NCBI RefSeq assembly: GCF_004569505.1 | Contig: NZ_SPPK01000004.1 | Location: forward strand, 310,001-374,000 | Source of the DNA: Dysgonomonas mossii | GTDB lineage: Bacteria > Bacteroidota > Bacteroidia > Bacteroidales > Dysgonomonadaceae | DNA: 64,000 bases | Direction of reading: 5' to 3' | Shown here: piece after piece, positions 10,026 to 19,890 of the stretch | Position numbering within the stretch: the stretch's first letter is position 1 | Layout: every line of letters begins with the position of its first letter | The notes under the pieces: generated by a model | What the model was told of the DNA's origin: nothing | What the model saw: only the letters and a program-made list of their open reading frames with translations | Database searches by the model: none | Position numbers and translations under genes: made by a program

Positions 10026-10304
10026 TCTATACTAAAAGGCTTTTTTGATAGCGAGACGAAAAAAGTAACAATACAAAACATGCTGAAAAGTGTTACTTTT
10101 GTCACCTTTTTTTATATTCGTCTTTTAGTTCTGTTATCTTGTAAGTGATAAACAGGCTGATAATAAGCGAGGTAATTTAAACTACATCAGGATTACATGA
10201 AAGTGTACTTTTCGGGCGAACAATTCTTCTCCCCTACCAAAAAGAAAGAGATTCCTAGCTACGATTAGAAGGATACAGATAATAGAATAACTAATAACCG
10301 TTTA
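10026..10304. other. Intergenic region between convergent genes, with decayed coding traces and an inverted repeat
   Basis: No intact gene. An imperfect inverted repeat joins AGACGAAAAAAGTAAC (10054-10069) with GTTAC at 10092-10096 and CGTCT at 10119-10123. Read on the minus strand, short open stretches look protein-like (ending ITELKDEYKKR then a stop, and in another frame KGDKSNTFQHVLYCYFF). These may be a small dispersed element or the tail of a lost gene. No terminator for the regulator gene was recognised. Confidence 0.35.
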
Positions 10305-13300
10305 CTACTGTTTACGGAACTCGCTAGGAGAAACACTGTAGAACTCCTTAAATTGACGGCTGAAATGATTCGGATTGCAATACCCCAGTTTGTATGATAT
10401 TTCAGATGAGGTGAGATCGGTGGACAAGAGCAGATGCTTAGCATTGGTCATCTTAATATTCAGTATAAACTGAGAGGGTGTTTGATCTGTCAACCGCTTG
10501 ATATTCAAATATAATTGAGTACGGCTAATGTTTGTATGCTGTACTAGTTGATGAACCGAAAGATCGGGGTCGGTGAGGTTTTCATTTATATATTCGGTCA
10601 GCTCCTTTATAAATATCTCATCTGCATTATTAACCTCTGTCTTATCGATAGTTAACTGATTGAGACCGGAATAATAATCGCGAAGAACATTTTTTCTTCT
10701 TAATATATTATCGAGCCGCAATATCAATTCCTGAATATTAATTGGCTTTTGCAAGAATGCATCCGCTCCCGATTGAAATCCCTTCATCCTGGCCTCGCCG
10801 GATAGCTCGGATGTGATTAGGAATACTGGTATATGCTGAGTCTTCGGATTGCTCTTCACTTGACGGCAGAAGTCATATCCATCCATTTCGGGCATATATA
10901 TATCGCTGATAATAAGATCCATATTCTGAGATTTCAATAACAACAGAGCCTCTTTGGCGGTGGATGCTATCAATACATGAAAATAGTCTTGTAATTTCTT
11001 TCGAAGCATTTTCCGTGTATCGCTGTCATTATCAACTATTAGTATCTGAAATTTCGTTGAGCTGGTTTCGTTGAACAGGTTAGTTTGTTCCTCTATATAC
11101 ATCGTATTATCTATAATCTGATCGACAATATTATTTCCGTTAGACGACGTGCTAATCTCCATTTTATCATCTTGGCTAATAGGTATCCTCACTCTGAATA
11201 TATTCCCCTCGTTTTCTACAGCCAATACCGACAGTTCTATATTCAGCAGTTTGGCAATACTATTTACAATAGCCAGACCTATACCGCTATTGGGATAAGT
11301 ACTGGAAGTATCTGTACGATAATAAGGCTCAAAGATGATGGTTTTTTGCTCATTGGAGAGACAAGCTCCACTATTGAAAATATCGATAACTACAACGTTT
11401 TCTTCTCTTTGTATTTTCAGATAGCACCTCCCTCCTTGCTGAGTATGTTTGAATGTATTACTCAACAAATTGCCGACCAACATTTCCACCTTGTCGGCAT
11501 CAAACATCATAGGGAGAGAGTCTATTTCGGTTACAAATTGATGATCTATTTCCTTATGTTTATATAGCGGAGTAAAGGCCTCATAAATACCTTCGACAAA
11601 AGTTATTATATCGTATTTCTTTATCTTTATCGAAGCATGCTGAGACTCCATATTGCGGAAATCCATCAATTGATTGATCAGATATTCGAGACGTTTTACA
11701 TTCCGCTTGAAGATATTGCTGTCGCTATCCGGCTCGTTATTAGTAGGGATTATTTCGTTTTGGAGTGTCGAGATAATGGCTAACGGTGTTTTGAATTCAT
11801 GAGAAATATAAGTAAAGAAGTCTAACTTCAAAGAGTTCAATCTGGTCAATTCGTCTTGTTTGCGTTTAGCTTTGTTGATTATTTCTTTCGTTTGCCGCTG
11901 CCTCTTAACAAATCCACTTATAAGCCATAAAATACCAGATAATAGGATGATGTATAATACAATCATATACCAACTAAGCAGGAATGGAGGCCTTACATTT
12001 ATTTCTATCTCCTTTGTAGCCAAAGTTTCTCCATCTTCTGTTATTAATTTTATATGAAGGATATATTTTCCTGTTGAAAGACCGGTAAAAGTAATTTCGT
12101 TTGATGCCGGATTTACCTCATACCAATCACTGTCAAGATTTTCGAGCATATATACACACTTGTAGGGAATACCCTCATCAGGAGTGAAGTCGATGCTGGA
12201 AACGAGGAATGAAATGAAATTTTGATGGTTATTGAGAGTTATTTTCTTCGTGTTATTTATATGCTTTTCCAATATATCCGATTCTCCCGGTATAACCGAG
12301 TTTTTGAATAGACGGAAGTCTGAAATATAAAGTTCGGGGGGCTGTTTGTCTTGTATAACTATATCTTGAGGACGAAAATTAATTAACCCATCTGTCGTGC
12401 CAAAGTAGATAACTCCATCTTTGTCAATATAAGAAGACCTTACATTAAATTCATTCTCTCCCAGTCCCCAAGCCAAATTTATTCTTCTCACTTTTTTTCC
12501 CAGCGTAATTCGGAATATTTCATTACCTGAGGTCAACCACAGATTTTGACTATTATCTCCCTGAATGTTGGAAATGCTATTATAGAGCATCTTTTTGTCT
12601 GAAATATAAGTGGCGAGAGTGTCATTGTCAAATAACAAAATTTCCCCTTTGGCCGTACCAATCCACAAACGACCTTGCCTGTCTACATAGCTACACTGAA
12701 ACTGATTGTCCTGATATTGCGGATAATTGAATTTTTCGACTTTACCCGATTTTCTGTCGAAACGAAAAAATGAGTACAGGTCTGTTATATAAATATAATT
12801 TCTATATTGGTAAATGTCCGAAAATGCATAATCTTGGGATGTAGCACCTACTATATTGGAGAAAATATTTTTGCCATACATATATACGTCTACACCTTTG
12901 TTGCTGGCAACAATCAGGCTATCGCTATTGAGTGAATATAGGGCATATACTTTGCTACCGACAAGCGATGTCTGATCGTTTTGCTGATTGATATAATGAG
13001 TTATATTTCCACCCGATCCAATTTTGTATAACCCTGTGGATAGCGATCCGGCCCAAACATTATCCATCCCATCCAATTCAAGAGAAACAATGTTGTCATT
13101 TATTTGAGCATTACTATGGTTTATATGCTTTATCAGTTCTCCTTTTGCATCCAGAAGACTTATTCCCATGCAATTGGTTCCTACCCAAAGACGATTGCTT
13201 TTATCTTTTACGATACCATTGGCTGTGACGACCCCCGTCTTTTTACTGAAGTCGGCAAGATTACTGAACTGTATATTGGAGTTTAGTTCTTTGATATAAA

Positions 13301-14252
13301 AGAATCCTGTAAAAAAGGTTCCGAGAACCATATTCTGATCTTTCGTCTTATATATATTTGTTATAGTTGTGGTCAAGGTTATATTATAGCTATTCTCAAG
13401 CATATAGTTTTTGAAATAGTTGTTGCTATAGTCATACACAGCTATGCCGCTATTGTGCCCAATCCATAGGCGGTCGTATCTATCCTCATTTATACTGCCG
13501 ATATTCTCTACTTCGTTAATATTATAGGCCGACACCAAGTTTTCTTTTCTGAAATCATCAAAAGCTCGATTATACCGATAAAGCCCATCTTTTACAGTAC
13601 CAATCCATATCGTTCCTTTCGAATCGGGGTATAAGCAGATTCCTATCAATGGAGAATGGTCGGAACTCGTAAGTTTATAAGATTTTATAATATTGAATTT
13701 TGCATCTATCTTATAAACCATTTCGCGATGCAATGCCCACATAGTACCAAATTTGTCTACACTCATTATATGGTATGGCACATTCTTTTTTATCAAACTC
13801 AGCTTCCCATCATCGAAACTATAAATAGAACCATTGGCTACAAGTATAACCTGATCGTTGTACCGAAAAATAGATGATGTATATTCTATATCCTTTTCTT
13901 CACATGTTATACGCGAAAATGTTCCTAAATCATAATTATATGCTTCTACATATCCTTGGGTTCCAATTAGCATTTCCTTGCCTGTATCATACAGCGAATA
14001 GATATACGAACCCGAATATCGCTGAATAGTAGTAAGATGATTACTATCGTATATATTCAAGCCTTTGGCTGTTCCTATCCATATACGCTTATAGATATCA
14101 TCTGATATAGAGGTCACATTATTATTGACTATGCCATCATTTTTGCTAATATGGATATAGTTCTTTATCACGTCATCTACTTGAGCCGATAAGCAAATAG
14201 TGAGACAGAAAAAGAAGAGCGTAATGCAATTTCGGGAAATTATGATCTTCAT
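10305..14252 (-). CDS. Hybrid two-component system regulator (one-piece sensor kinase, receiver and AraC activator)
   Basis: The 1315-residue protein has the classical order of a Bacteroidetes PUL hybrid regulator: signal peptide (LSAQ at about 24), about a dozen two-component propeller repeats (WIGT..GL pattern), a Y_Y_Y sensor domain (about 690-752), a membrane helix (about 755-782), HisKA with YISHEFKTPLAI (His near 818), HATPase, receiver (DLIISDIYMPEMDG, phospho-Asp near 1115) and AraC-type HTH (about 1215-1315, GYCNPNHFSRQFKEF). It senses a glycan fragment in the periplasm and activates the PUL promoters. The ATPase G1 box is odd: NSGACLSNEQ in place of D.G.GI. It faces away from the GH110 operon and converges on the susC operon. 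Confidence 0.95.
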   Translation of the reverse strand: MKIIISRNCITLFFFCLTICLSAQVDDVIKNYIHISKNDGIVNNNVTSISDDIYKRIWIGTAKGLNIYDSNHLTTIQRYSGSYIYSLYDTGKEMLIGTQGYVEAYNYDLGTFSRITCEEKDIEYTSSIFRYNDQVILVANGSIYSFDDGKLSLIKKNVPYHIMSVDKFGTMWALHREMVYKIDAKFNIIKSYKLTSSDHSPLIGICLYPDSKGTIWIGTVKDGLYRYNRAFDDFRKENLVSAYNINEVENIGSINEDRYDRLWIGHNSGIAVYDYSNNYFKNYMLENSYNITLTTTITNIYKTKDQNMVLGTFFTGFFYIKELNSNIQFSNLADFSKKTGVVTANGIVKDKSNRLWVGTNCMGISLLDAKGELIKHINHSNAQINDNIVSLELDGMDNVWAGSLSTGLYKIGSGGNITHYINQQNDQTSLVGSKVYALYSLNSDSLIVASNKGVDVYMYGKNIFSNIVGATSQDYAFSDIYQYRNYIYITDLYSFFRFDRKSGKVEKFNYPQYQDNQFQCSYVDRQGRLWIGTAKGEILLFDNDTLATYISDKKMLYNSISNIQGDNSQNLWLTSGNEIFRITLGKKVRRINLAWGLGENEFNVRSSYIDKDGVIYFGTTDGLINFRPQDIVIQDKQPPELYISDFRLFKNSVIPGESDILEKHINNTKKITLNNHQNFISFLVSSIDFTPDEGIPYKCVYMLENLDSDWYEVNPASNEITFTGLSTGKYILHIKLITEDGETLATKEIEINVRPPFLLSWYMIVLYIILLSGILWLISGFVKRQRQTKEIINKAKRKQDELTRLNSLKLDFFTYISHEFKTPLAIISTLQNEIIPTNNEPDSDSNIFKRNVKRLEYLINQLMDFRNMESQHASIKIKKYDIITFVEGIYEAFTPLYKHKEIDHQFVTEIDSLPMMFDADKVEMLVGNLLSNTFKHTQQGGRCYLKIQREENVVVIDIFNSGACLSNEQKTIIFEPYYRTDTSSTYPNSGIGLAIVNSIAKLLNIELSVLAVENEGNIFRVRIPISQDDKMEISTSSNGNNIVDQIIDNTMYIEEQTNLFNETSSTKFQILIVDNDSDTRKMLRKKLQDYFHVLIASTAKEALLLLKSQNMDLIISDIYMPEMDGYDFCRQVKSNPKTQHIPVFLITSELSGEARMKGFQSGADAFLQKPINIQELILRLDNILRRKNVLRDYYSGLNQLTIDKTEVNNADEIFIKELTEYINENLTDPDLSVHQLVQHTNISRTQLYLNIKRLTDQTPSQFILNIKMTNAKHLLLSTDLTSSEISYKLGYCNPNHFSRQFKEFYSVSPSEFRKQ

Positions 14253-14581
14253 GTAAGTAGGTTAAATGAACAAAAATGCATTCTTACTTATAACCCGACT
14301 AAAAATCGGAAAAGAGAATTAAAAACAGATATTGTATGTACAAAATCTTAGCACTAAAGATAGAATATAGATTCGGAATACATAAAACACATTTATATAT
14401 ATTTGTTTAGAGTAGATGCATATTTGTTTATTTTACACATACCCCTATATTACACTTAGTTTTATATATACTTTTTATACTCATAGGTATAGAGTATAGG
14501 GCGTTATGTAAATACATTTGTTTCCGAAGCTTAGAGAAAACTCAAGTATACATTATAAAAAACTTTAGAGTAGATATAATC
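14253..14581. promoter_or_regulatory. Divergent control region between the hybrid regulator and the GH110 operon
   Basis: 329 bp without a gene. On the plus strand, two -7 candidates are visible: TATATTTG (14398-14405) and TACATTTG (14513-14520). The second is 62 bp before the GH110 start and has TCATAGG 32 bp upstream (14481-14487), as at the susC promoter. CCCTATA near 14443 and TATAGGG near 14495 form widely spaced inverted arms. No minus-strand -7 box was found for the regulator gene. Confidence 0.45.
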
Positions 14582-16432
14582 ATGAATAACAAAAAAAACA
14601 GGATTGTCCTGACCGTTTTTTTTCTTTTAGCCGGCATATCTATCCATGTAAGTAGCCATACTATAAAGGTTTCGGAATATGGTATTCGACCCAATAATAA
14701 AGAAAACTCAATCCCTCTTTTAAAAAGACTTTTAGAAGATAACAAAAATCACAAATCACTAACATTGATATTCGAAAAGGGACGATATGATTTCTATGCA
14801 GACCCAGTCAGGCAGAGTAATGACAAAGCTACAATTGCATTCGATTTGGAGCTGATGAAAAATGTTACGATAGACGGAGACAGTGCCGATTTTATCTTTC
14901 ATGGAAAAGTAATGCCTTTCTATATCTATAAGTCCAGTAATATCCATCTAAAGAATTTCAATATAGATTGGGACCGTCCATATAATTCTCAAGCTAAGAT
15001 AATAAAAACTATAGACGAATATATGGATGTGATTATTGACAAAAAGGAATATCCTTACGAAATAGTGAATGACTCTATTTGGTTCTTGGGCGAAGGATGG
15101 CGCAAGGGAATTGTACCTCAATACACCAATCTGTATGATGAAGATACGAAAAATATTATTTATCAAACTCGCGACCGTCCCTTGGGAAATGATCTATACA
15201 ATGCCAAAGTTAGCTGCTTAGGTGAAAATGTGGTTCGCTTTCATTTCAAACCGTTGATAAAGCCCAAAAACGGAACGATAGTTGTGTTTTTCCACGGGAC
15301 ATATATTACAAATGGAATAGAGGTGAAAGAAAGTATCGACACCAAGCTGGAAAATATAAACATATATCACACTCTGAGCTGCGGTGTACATGGATATAAG
15401 AGCGAAAATATCAGCCTGCTGAATGTGCATATCATAAATAATGATACTAAAGGCAGAGCCTTTAGTACCATAGCCGATGCAACGCACTTCAACGGATGCA
15501 AAGGCCATATCCTCTTCGATAATTGCTCGGTGAGTGGTGCGGGTGACGACTTTATGAATATACACGGAATGTATGCCAAAGTCTCAAAAATACTAGACAG
15601 TAAGACTGTCATGGTTGCCTCTAATGGAAGATATATAGGCTTCGACCCCAAAGCGAATGCATGGGCTTTGGATTCTGCTACAATGCAGCGTAATTATAAG
15701 CTAAGAGTGATGACACAGCATCCTCAATATGATGAAAAAAACAAACTGGAAGGCTACATTCTTACATTCGACCGCTCGATAATAGGAAAAGTAAAAACAG
15801 GTGATCTTCTGGAAAATAAAGACCGCACCCCTACCCTTACTGTTCGCAATTGCAAAATGCAAAAAAAGAATCGTGCACGATCGATTTTAGTAACAACACC
15901 GGCGAATATACTCATCGAAAATAATTACTTCAGTTCTGCCGGAGCTGCCATTCTCATCGAAGGAGATACAGATTTGTGGTTCGAATCGGGTGCTGTAAAG
16001 AATGTGGTTATCCGAAACAATGTATTCGAGGATTGTTATACATCGGGGAATAATATTCTAGACAATCCATGGGGATGGGGCGAAGCCGTTATATCTATAA
16101 CTCCTTCAGTTCGTCCATCAGGAAATGATTTTCCTGCATATCATCATAATATACGTATCGAGAAGAATATTTTTAGACATTACGACTATTCTATTCTATT
16201 TGCCCGTTCGGTCAATAATCTTAGCTTTATTAACAATGAATTAATAAAGACTAGCACTTACCCTCAATTCTATCGGAAAACAAATTTGTATCTCGATGGT
16301 TGTCGCAAAGTAAAGGTTGGAGGCAATAGATTCTCTAACGATTTTCCGGGGAAAAATATTACGATAAAACACATGCGTCTTACGGATATTTCTCAATTCG
16401 GAATTAAATTGACAATAACAGAAGATAAATAA
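14582..16432 (+). CDS. GH110 alpha-1,3-galactosidase (beta-helix), first copy
   Basis: Predicted exo-acting, inverting removal of terminal alpha-1,3-linked galactose in the periplasm or at the cell surface. A signal peptide (about 1-25) is followed by the GH110 start (KVSEYGIRPNN, L.FEKG.YDFY, FIFHGKVMPF) and a right-handed beta-helix. The catalytic region reads ADATHF (Asp near 300) and GAGDDFMNIHG (paired Asp 23-24 residues later). As I recall, this spacing equals that of the Asp triad described in a Pseudoalteromonas GH110 enzyme. KKNRARSILV and NNYFSSAGAAILIEGD follow. Length 616 fits the family. It opens an operon with GH20 (5 bp gap). Whether it acts on blood-group B or on linear Gal-alpha-1,3-Gal cannot be told from sequence. 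Confidence 0.88.
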   Translation: MNNKKNRIVLTVFFLLAGISIHVSSHTIKVSEYGIRPNNKENSIPLLKRLLEDNKNHKSLTLIFEKGRYDFYADPVRQSNDKATIAFDLELMKNVTIDGDSADFIFHGKVMPFYIYKSSNIHLKNFNIDWDRPYNSQAKIIKTIDEYMDVIIDKKEYPYEIVNDSIWFLGEGWRKGIVPQYTNLYDEDTKNIIYQTRDRPLGNDLYNAKVSCLGENVVRFHFKPLIKPKNGTIVVFFHGTYITNGIEVKESIDTKLENINIYHTLSCGVHGYKSENISLLNVHIINNDTKGRAFSTIADATHFNGCKGHILFDNCSVSGAGDDFMNIHGMYAKVSKILDSKTVMVASNGRYIGFDPKANAWALDSATMQRNYKLRVMTQHPQYDEKNKLEGYILTFDRSIIGKVKTGDLLENKDRTPTLTVRNCKMQKKNRARSILVTTPANILIENNYFSSAGAAILIEGDTDLWFESGAVKNVVIRNNVFEDCYTSGNNILDNPWGWGEAVISITPSVRPSGNDFPAYHHNIRIEKNIFRHYDYSILFARSVNNLSFINNELIKTSTYPQFYRKTNLYLDGCRKVKVGGNRFSNDFPGKNITIKHMRLTDISQFGIKLTITEDK

Positions 16433-16437
16433 ATGAT

Positions 16438-18015
16438 ATGAAAAGAATATTACTTTCAATTCTATTTCTTTTAACCATGGTGATGGCTAAAGCAACAGAT
16501 ATAGACATAATTCCCTATCCGCAATCTATAAAAATGAAAGATGGCATTTGCAATTTAGCTCCTGGCTTTAATATTAAAGGAGAAAAGCAAAATCAAGATT
16601 ATCTGAAGAATGTACTCATCTCAGATTTTGCTCTATCACCCAATACCATAGGAATTGCTATAGAGCTAAAGATAAGTGGTAAAATAGATAGGAATAACGA
16701 GGCGTATCGGCTCACGATATCTCCAAAGAAAATCAAGATCGAAGCTTCTACTCGAAATGGTATCTTTTATGGTATCCAAACCCTGAGGCAATTGATAAAG
16801 GATAAGCAATGTCCATGTTTAGTTATCGATGATAAGCCTGCGTTCCAATGGCGTTGCTACATGCTTGACGAAGCCAGGTATTTTCAAGGAAAAGAAACCG
16901 TAAAGCAATTACTGGACGAAATGGCCTTACTCAAACTCAACAAATTCCATTGGCATCTGACCAACGATTCAGGTTGGCGTATCGAGATAAAAAAATATCC
17001 TCTTCTGACCGAAATAGGATCTGTACGCGATAGTTCGCAAGTAAACAATAATGGCAAAAAATGGGCTAGCGAAATTTTTGATGGCAAAGTTCATAAAGGC
17101 TTTTATACTCAGGAAAACATAAAAGAAGTCGTCGATTATGCGAAGAAGCTATACATCACTATTATCCCCGAGATCAGCATGCCGGGCCATGCTTCGGCGG
17201 CAGTTGCAGCTTACCCTTGCTTGGGCACATTGAATGAAAAGATAAAAGTTCCCGAAAAATTTGGAGTCCTACAAACCGTATTCAACCCTGCTGATAGCCG
17301 AGTAATCGGTTTTTTGCACGATGTTTTGAAAGAGGTCTCCGCCCTATTCCCCTCAGATGTAATCCATATAGGAGGTGACGAAGTGAAATATGACCAATGG
17401 ATAAACTCGCCGAAAGTGACCCGATATATGAAAGAATATAACTTAACCACATATAGCGATGTACAAGTAAAATTTACGAACGACATATCCAATTTCATAG
17501 CTGATTCGTTGGGCAAACGTATGATGGGCTGGAATGAAATATTAGGAGCTAATGTACACGATTGGTCTACAGCCGAAAATGCCAAAACAGAGCTATCACC
17601 ACAAGCTATCATTCATTTCTGGAAAGGAACTCCCGAAAATCTGTATGAAGCAATCAGAAGAGGCTATCAGTTGGTCAACTCTAATCACGAATATACATAT
17701 CTGGATTACACCTACGAACTGATAGACCTGCCCAAAGCATACAGCTTTAACCCAGCGCCGGATACTTTTACAGCGAAACAAAAAGAGCAGATATTAGGAT
17801 TAGGCTGCCAAATGTGGGGAGAGTGGACTCCATCAAAAAAGGAAGTGGAATATCAAACTTATCCACGTATAGCTGCATATGCCGAAGTTGGCTGGACTAG
17901 CAACGATAGAAAGAACTATGATCGGTTCGAAAAAGGATTAGATTTTTTTATTAGCAGATGGCATAATAAGGGGTATAATATCGCTCCATTATCTGAAGTA
18001 AATTCGAAAAAATAA
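16438..18015 (+). CDS. GH20 beta-N-acetylhexosaminidase
   Basis: Predicted to release terminal beta-linked GlcNAc or GalNAc by the substrate-assisted retaining mechanism of GH20. Signal peptide (about 1-20, ending AKA), GH20b domain (about 22-130: IIPYPQSIKMKDG and NGIFYGIQTLRQL), then the catalytic barrel (about 131-490) with KFHWHLTNDSGWRIEIKKYP, IIPEISMPGHASAAVAAYP and HIGGDEVKYDQW (Asp314-Glu315 as the catalytic pair), plus LGCQMWGEW. Length 525 is normal. It sits between two GH110 genes with 5 and 9 bp gaps, which suggests that galactose and N-acetylhexosamine are removed in turn from one glycan. Confidence 0.95.
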   Translation: MKRILLSILFLLTMVMAKATDIDIIPYPQSIKMKDGICNLAPGFNIKGEKQNQDYLKNVLISDFALSPNTIGIAIELKISGKIDRNNEAYRLTISPKKIKIEASTRNGIFYGIQTLRQLIKDKQCPCLVIDDKPAFQWRCYMLDEARYFQGKETVKQLLDEMALLKLNKFHWHLTNDSGWRIEIKKYPLLTEIGSVRDSSQVNNNGKKWASEIFDGKVHKGFYTQENIKEVVDYAKKLYITIIPEISMPGHASAAVAAYPCLGTLNEKIKVPEKFGVLQTVFNPADSRVIGFLHDVLKEVSALFPSDVIHIGGDEVKYDQWINSPKVTRYMKEYNLTTYSDVQVKFTNDISNFIADSLGKRMMGWNEILGANVHDWSTAENAKTELSPQAIIHFWKGTPENLYEAIRRGYQLVNSNHEYTYLDYTYELIDLPKAYSFNPAPDTFTAKQKEQILGLGCQMWGEWTPSKKEVEYQTYPRIAAYAEVGWTSNDRKNYDRFEKGLDFFISRWHNKGYNIAPLSEVNSKK

Positions 18016-18024
18016 ATATAAGGT

Positions 18025-19881
18025 ATGAATAAGGTTTTAGCGTTAATAATTTACGTTTGCGCGAGTCTGGCTGCTTCTTGCTCACAAAGGGTAACTGTTG
18101 TAAAAATACCACTCGATGGCAGAAATGATTACACGTATATTGTTTTAGAGGTTCTGCAACAAAATAAAACAGGGAATCTGCTTCTTGAATTCGAAAAAGG
18201 AGTGTATAATTTCTATCCCGAAAAGGCAAAAGGAATGTTTGTCAGCGTTTCGAATAACGACAATGGATACAAAAAGATTGCCTTCTATCTCAATGAAATG
18301 AAAAATGTCGAAATCAGAGGAAATGGCACTGAATTTTTGTTTCATGGATCAATTGTGCCATTCTACATCAATAGATGCTCTGATGTGTCTGTTTCGGGTA
18401 TTAATATCGATTACAATACTTCATTTATACTCGAAGGTAAGGTTGTGGCAAACAATCCGATCAACAAAAGTATCGATATAAAATTAAGGGGAGATATCAA
18501 ATATGAAGTAAAAGGAACACGAATGTTTTACAACGGTTACGACTGGTCTCAACCATTAGGGCAAAATATTGTTTTCGACCCAACAACAAACGCTCCCTAC
18601 TACTATACATCTAAATACCTACATCTCGACTGGAAAAGAGAACTCATAGCGCAGGATTTGGGCAATCATACTATCCGTCTCTCTGGTTTTGATGCGGTCG
18701 AAGTACCACCGATTGGTTCAATCTACATAGATAAAGGCCCATACAAGAAAAACAGAATAGTGCCGGGCATAATATTGCATTCATCGTCTGCCATCAACTT
18801 ATCCAACATAAATATTTATATGGCAGGAGCAATGGCTCTCATTGGAGAGAATACTGAAAATGTGACTCTGAAAAAATTCAATGTAAAATTGCGTGAAGGC
18901 TCGGGGCGTTATATATCAGCATCGGCTGATGCTACGCACTTTGTGAATTGCCGTGGAACCATCCGGTTCGACGATTGCATCTTCGAGAACATGCTGGATG
19001 ATGCTACCAATGTGCATGGAACATATATGATCGTAAACGAATTTCTGTCGGATGATTGCATTGCCCTACAATTCGGACACTTGCAGCAAGAAGGATTCTC
19101 ATTTGCTTCAATCGGCGACACGCTACAATTGGTGGATCGTACGAGTCTATTACCGGTGAGCCGATTCGTTGTAAAGGAAGTAAACATTATAAATGATGAC
19201 TATTGGACAATCCGATCTGAAACGCCATTGCCCTCAGTCGGCAAATCTATGCATCTGGCCGTAGAAAATCTAACAAATACAGCATCTTTAGTGATGCAAC
19301 GCTGTACAGTGAAAAATAACAGGGCGCGGAGCATATTAATATCTACGCCAAAACCGGTTTTGATAGAAGACAACTATTTTGATTCGATGATGGCAGGAAT
19401 CCTTATTGCGGGCGATGCCAACTCTTGGTTCGAATCGGGATATGTAACTGATGTCGTCATCCGAAACAATACATTCGTGAATATGGGCAAAGGTGGTGAA
19501 GCGCCACAATCCGTATTGCAAATTTCGCCGGAAATACCCAAGTCCGAAAGATCTAAAGGCTACTATCATGGAAAAATTGTATTCGAGAACAATCTGATAA
19601 AAACATTCGATTCGCAGGTCATATATGCCCTGAGTGCGAACGAACTTATAATAAAAAACAATAAGTTTGTAGAAACTAATGATTACAAACCGATCTTTGA
19701 AGGTTTATCATTTATAGACGTTCAAAACTGTAATAGTGTATCTATTGAAGGCAATTCATTCGAAGGTAATCGAGATGTAGAGGTAAGTGCTTCGGAATGT
19801 AAAAACGTTGTTCTGAAGAAGCAAAAAGGTTTCAAAAAAGATATTGTGAATAAACCCAATAGGTTCTTTTACCAACAATAA
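18025..19881 (+). CDS. GH110 alpha-1,3-galactosidase (beta-helix), second copy, lipoprotein
   Basis: A paralogue of the gene at 14582, with FYLNEMKNVEIRGNGTEFLF, FHGSIVPFYI, the catalytic ADATHF and MLDDATNVHGTY segments with the same 23/24-residue Asp spacing, NRARSILISTPKPVLIEDNYF and NSWFESGYVTDVVIRNN. Unlike the first copy it has a lipobox (LAASC, Cys19) and is probably membrane-anchored, so the two enzymes may act in different places. It ends with a basic tail (KKQKGFKKDI). Length 618. It lies 9 bp after GH20 and 9 bp before GH43 in the same operon. The two copies differ widely in sequence, which suggests different linkages or positions on the glycan instead of recent duplication. Confidence 0.86.
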   Translation: MNKVLALIIYVCASLAASCSQRVTVVKIPLDGRNDYTYIVLEVLQQNKTGNLLLEFEKGVYNFYPEKAKGMFVSVSNNDNGYKKIAFYLNEMKNVEIRGNGTEFLFHGSIVPFYINRCSDVSVSGINIDYNTSFILEGKVVANNPINKSIDIKLRGDIKYEVKGTRMFYNGYDWSQPLGQNIVFDPTTNAPYYYTSKYLHLDWKRELIAQDLGNHTIRLSGFDAVEVPPIGSIYIDKGPYKKNRIVPGIILHSSSAINLSNINIYMAGAMALIGENTENVTLKKFNVKLREGSGRYISASADATHFVNCRGTIRFDDCIFENMLDDATNVHGTYMIVNEFLSDDCIALQFGHLQQEGFSFASIGDTLQLVDRTSLLPVSRFVVKEVNIINDDYWTIRSETPLPSVGKSMHLAVENLTNTASLVMQRCTVKNNRARSILISTPKPVLIEDNYFDSMMAGILIAGDANSWFESGYVTDVVIRNNTFVNMGKGGEAPQSVLQISPEIPKSERSKGYYHGKIVFENNLIKTFDSQVIYALSANELIIKNNKFVETNDYKPIFEGLSFIDVQNCNSVSIEGNSFEGNRDVEVSASECKNVVLKKQKGFKKDIVNKPNRFFYQQ

Positions 19882-19890
19882 TAACTAATT

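Noticed and set aside
14436..14501. Widely spaced CCCTATA/TATAGGG arms as an attachment site or terminator
   Set aside because: The spacing is too large for a hairpin and there is no T run or mobile gene nearby; kept only as a note in the control region.
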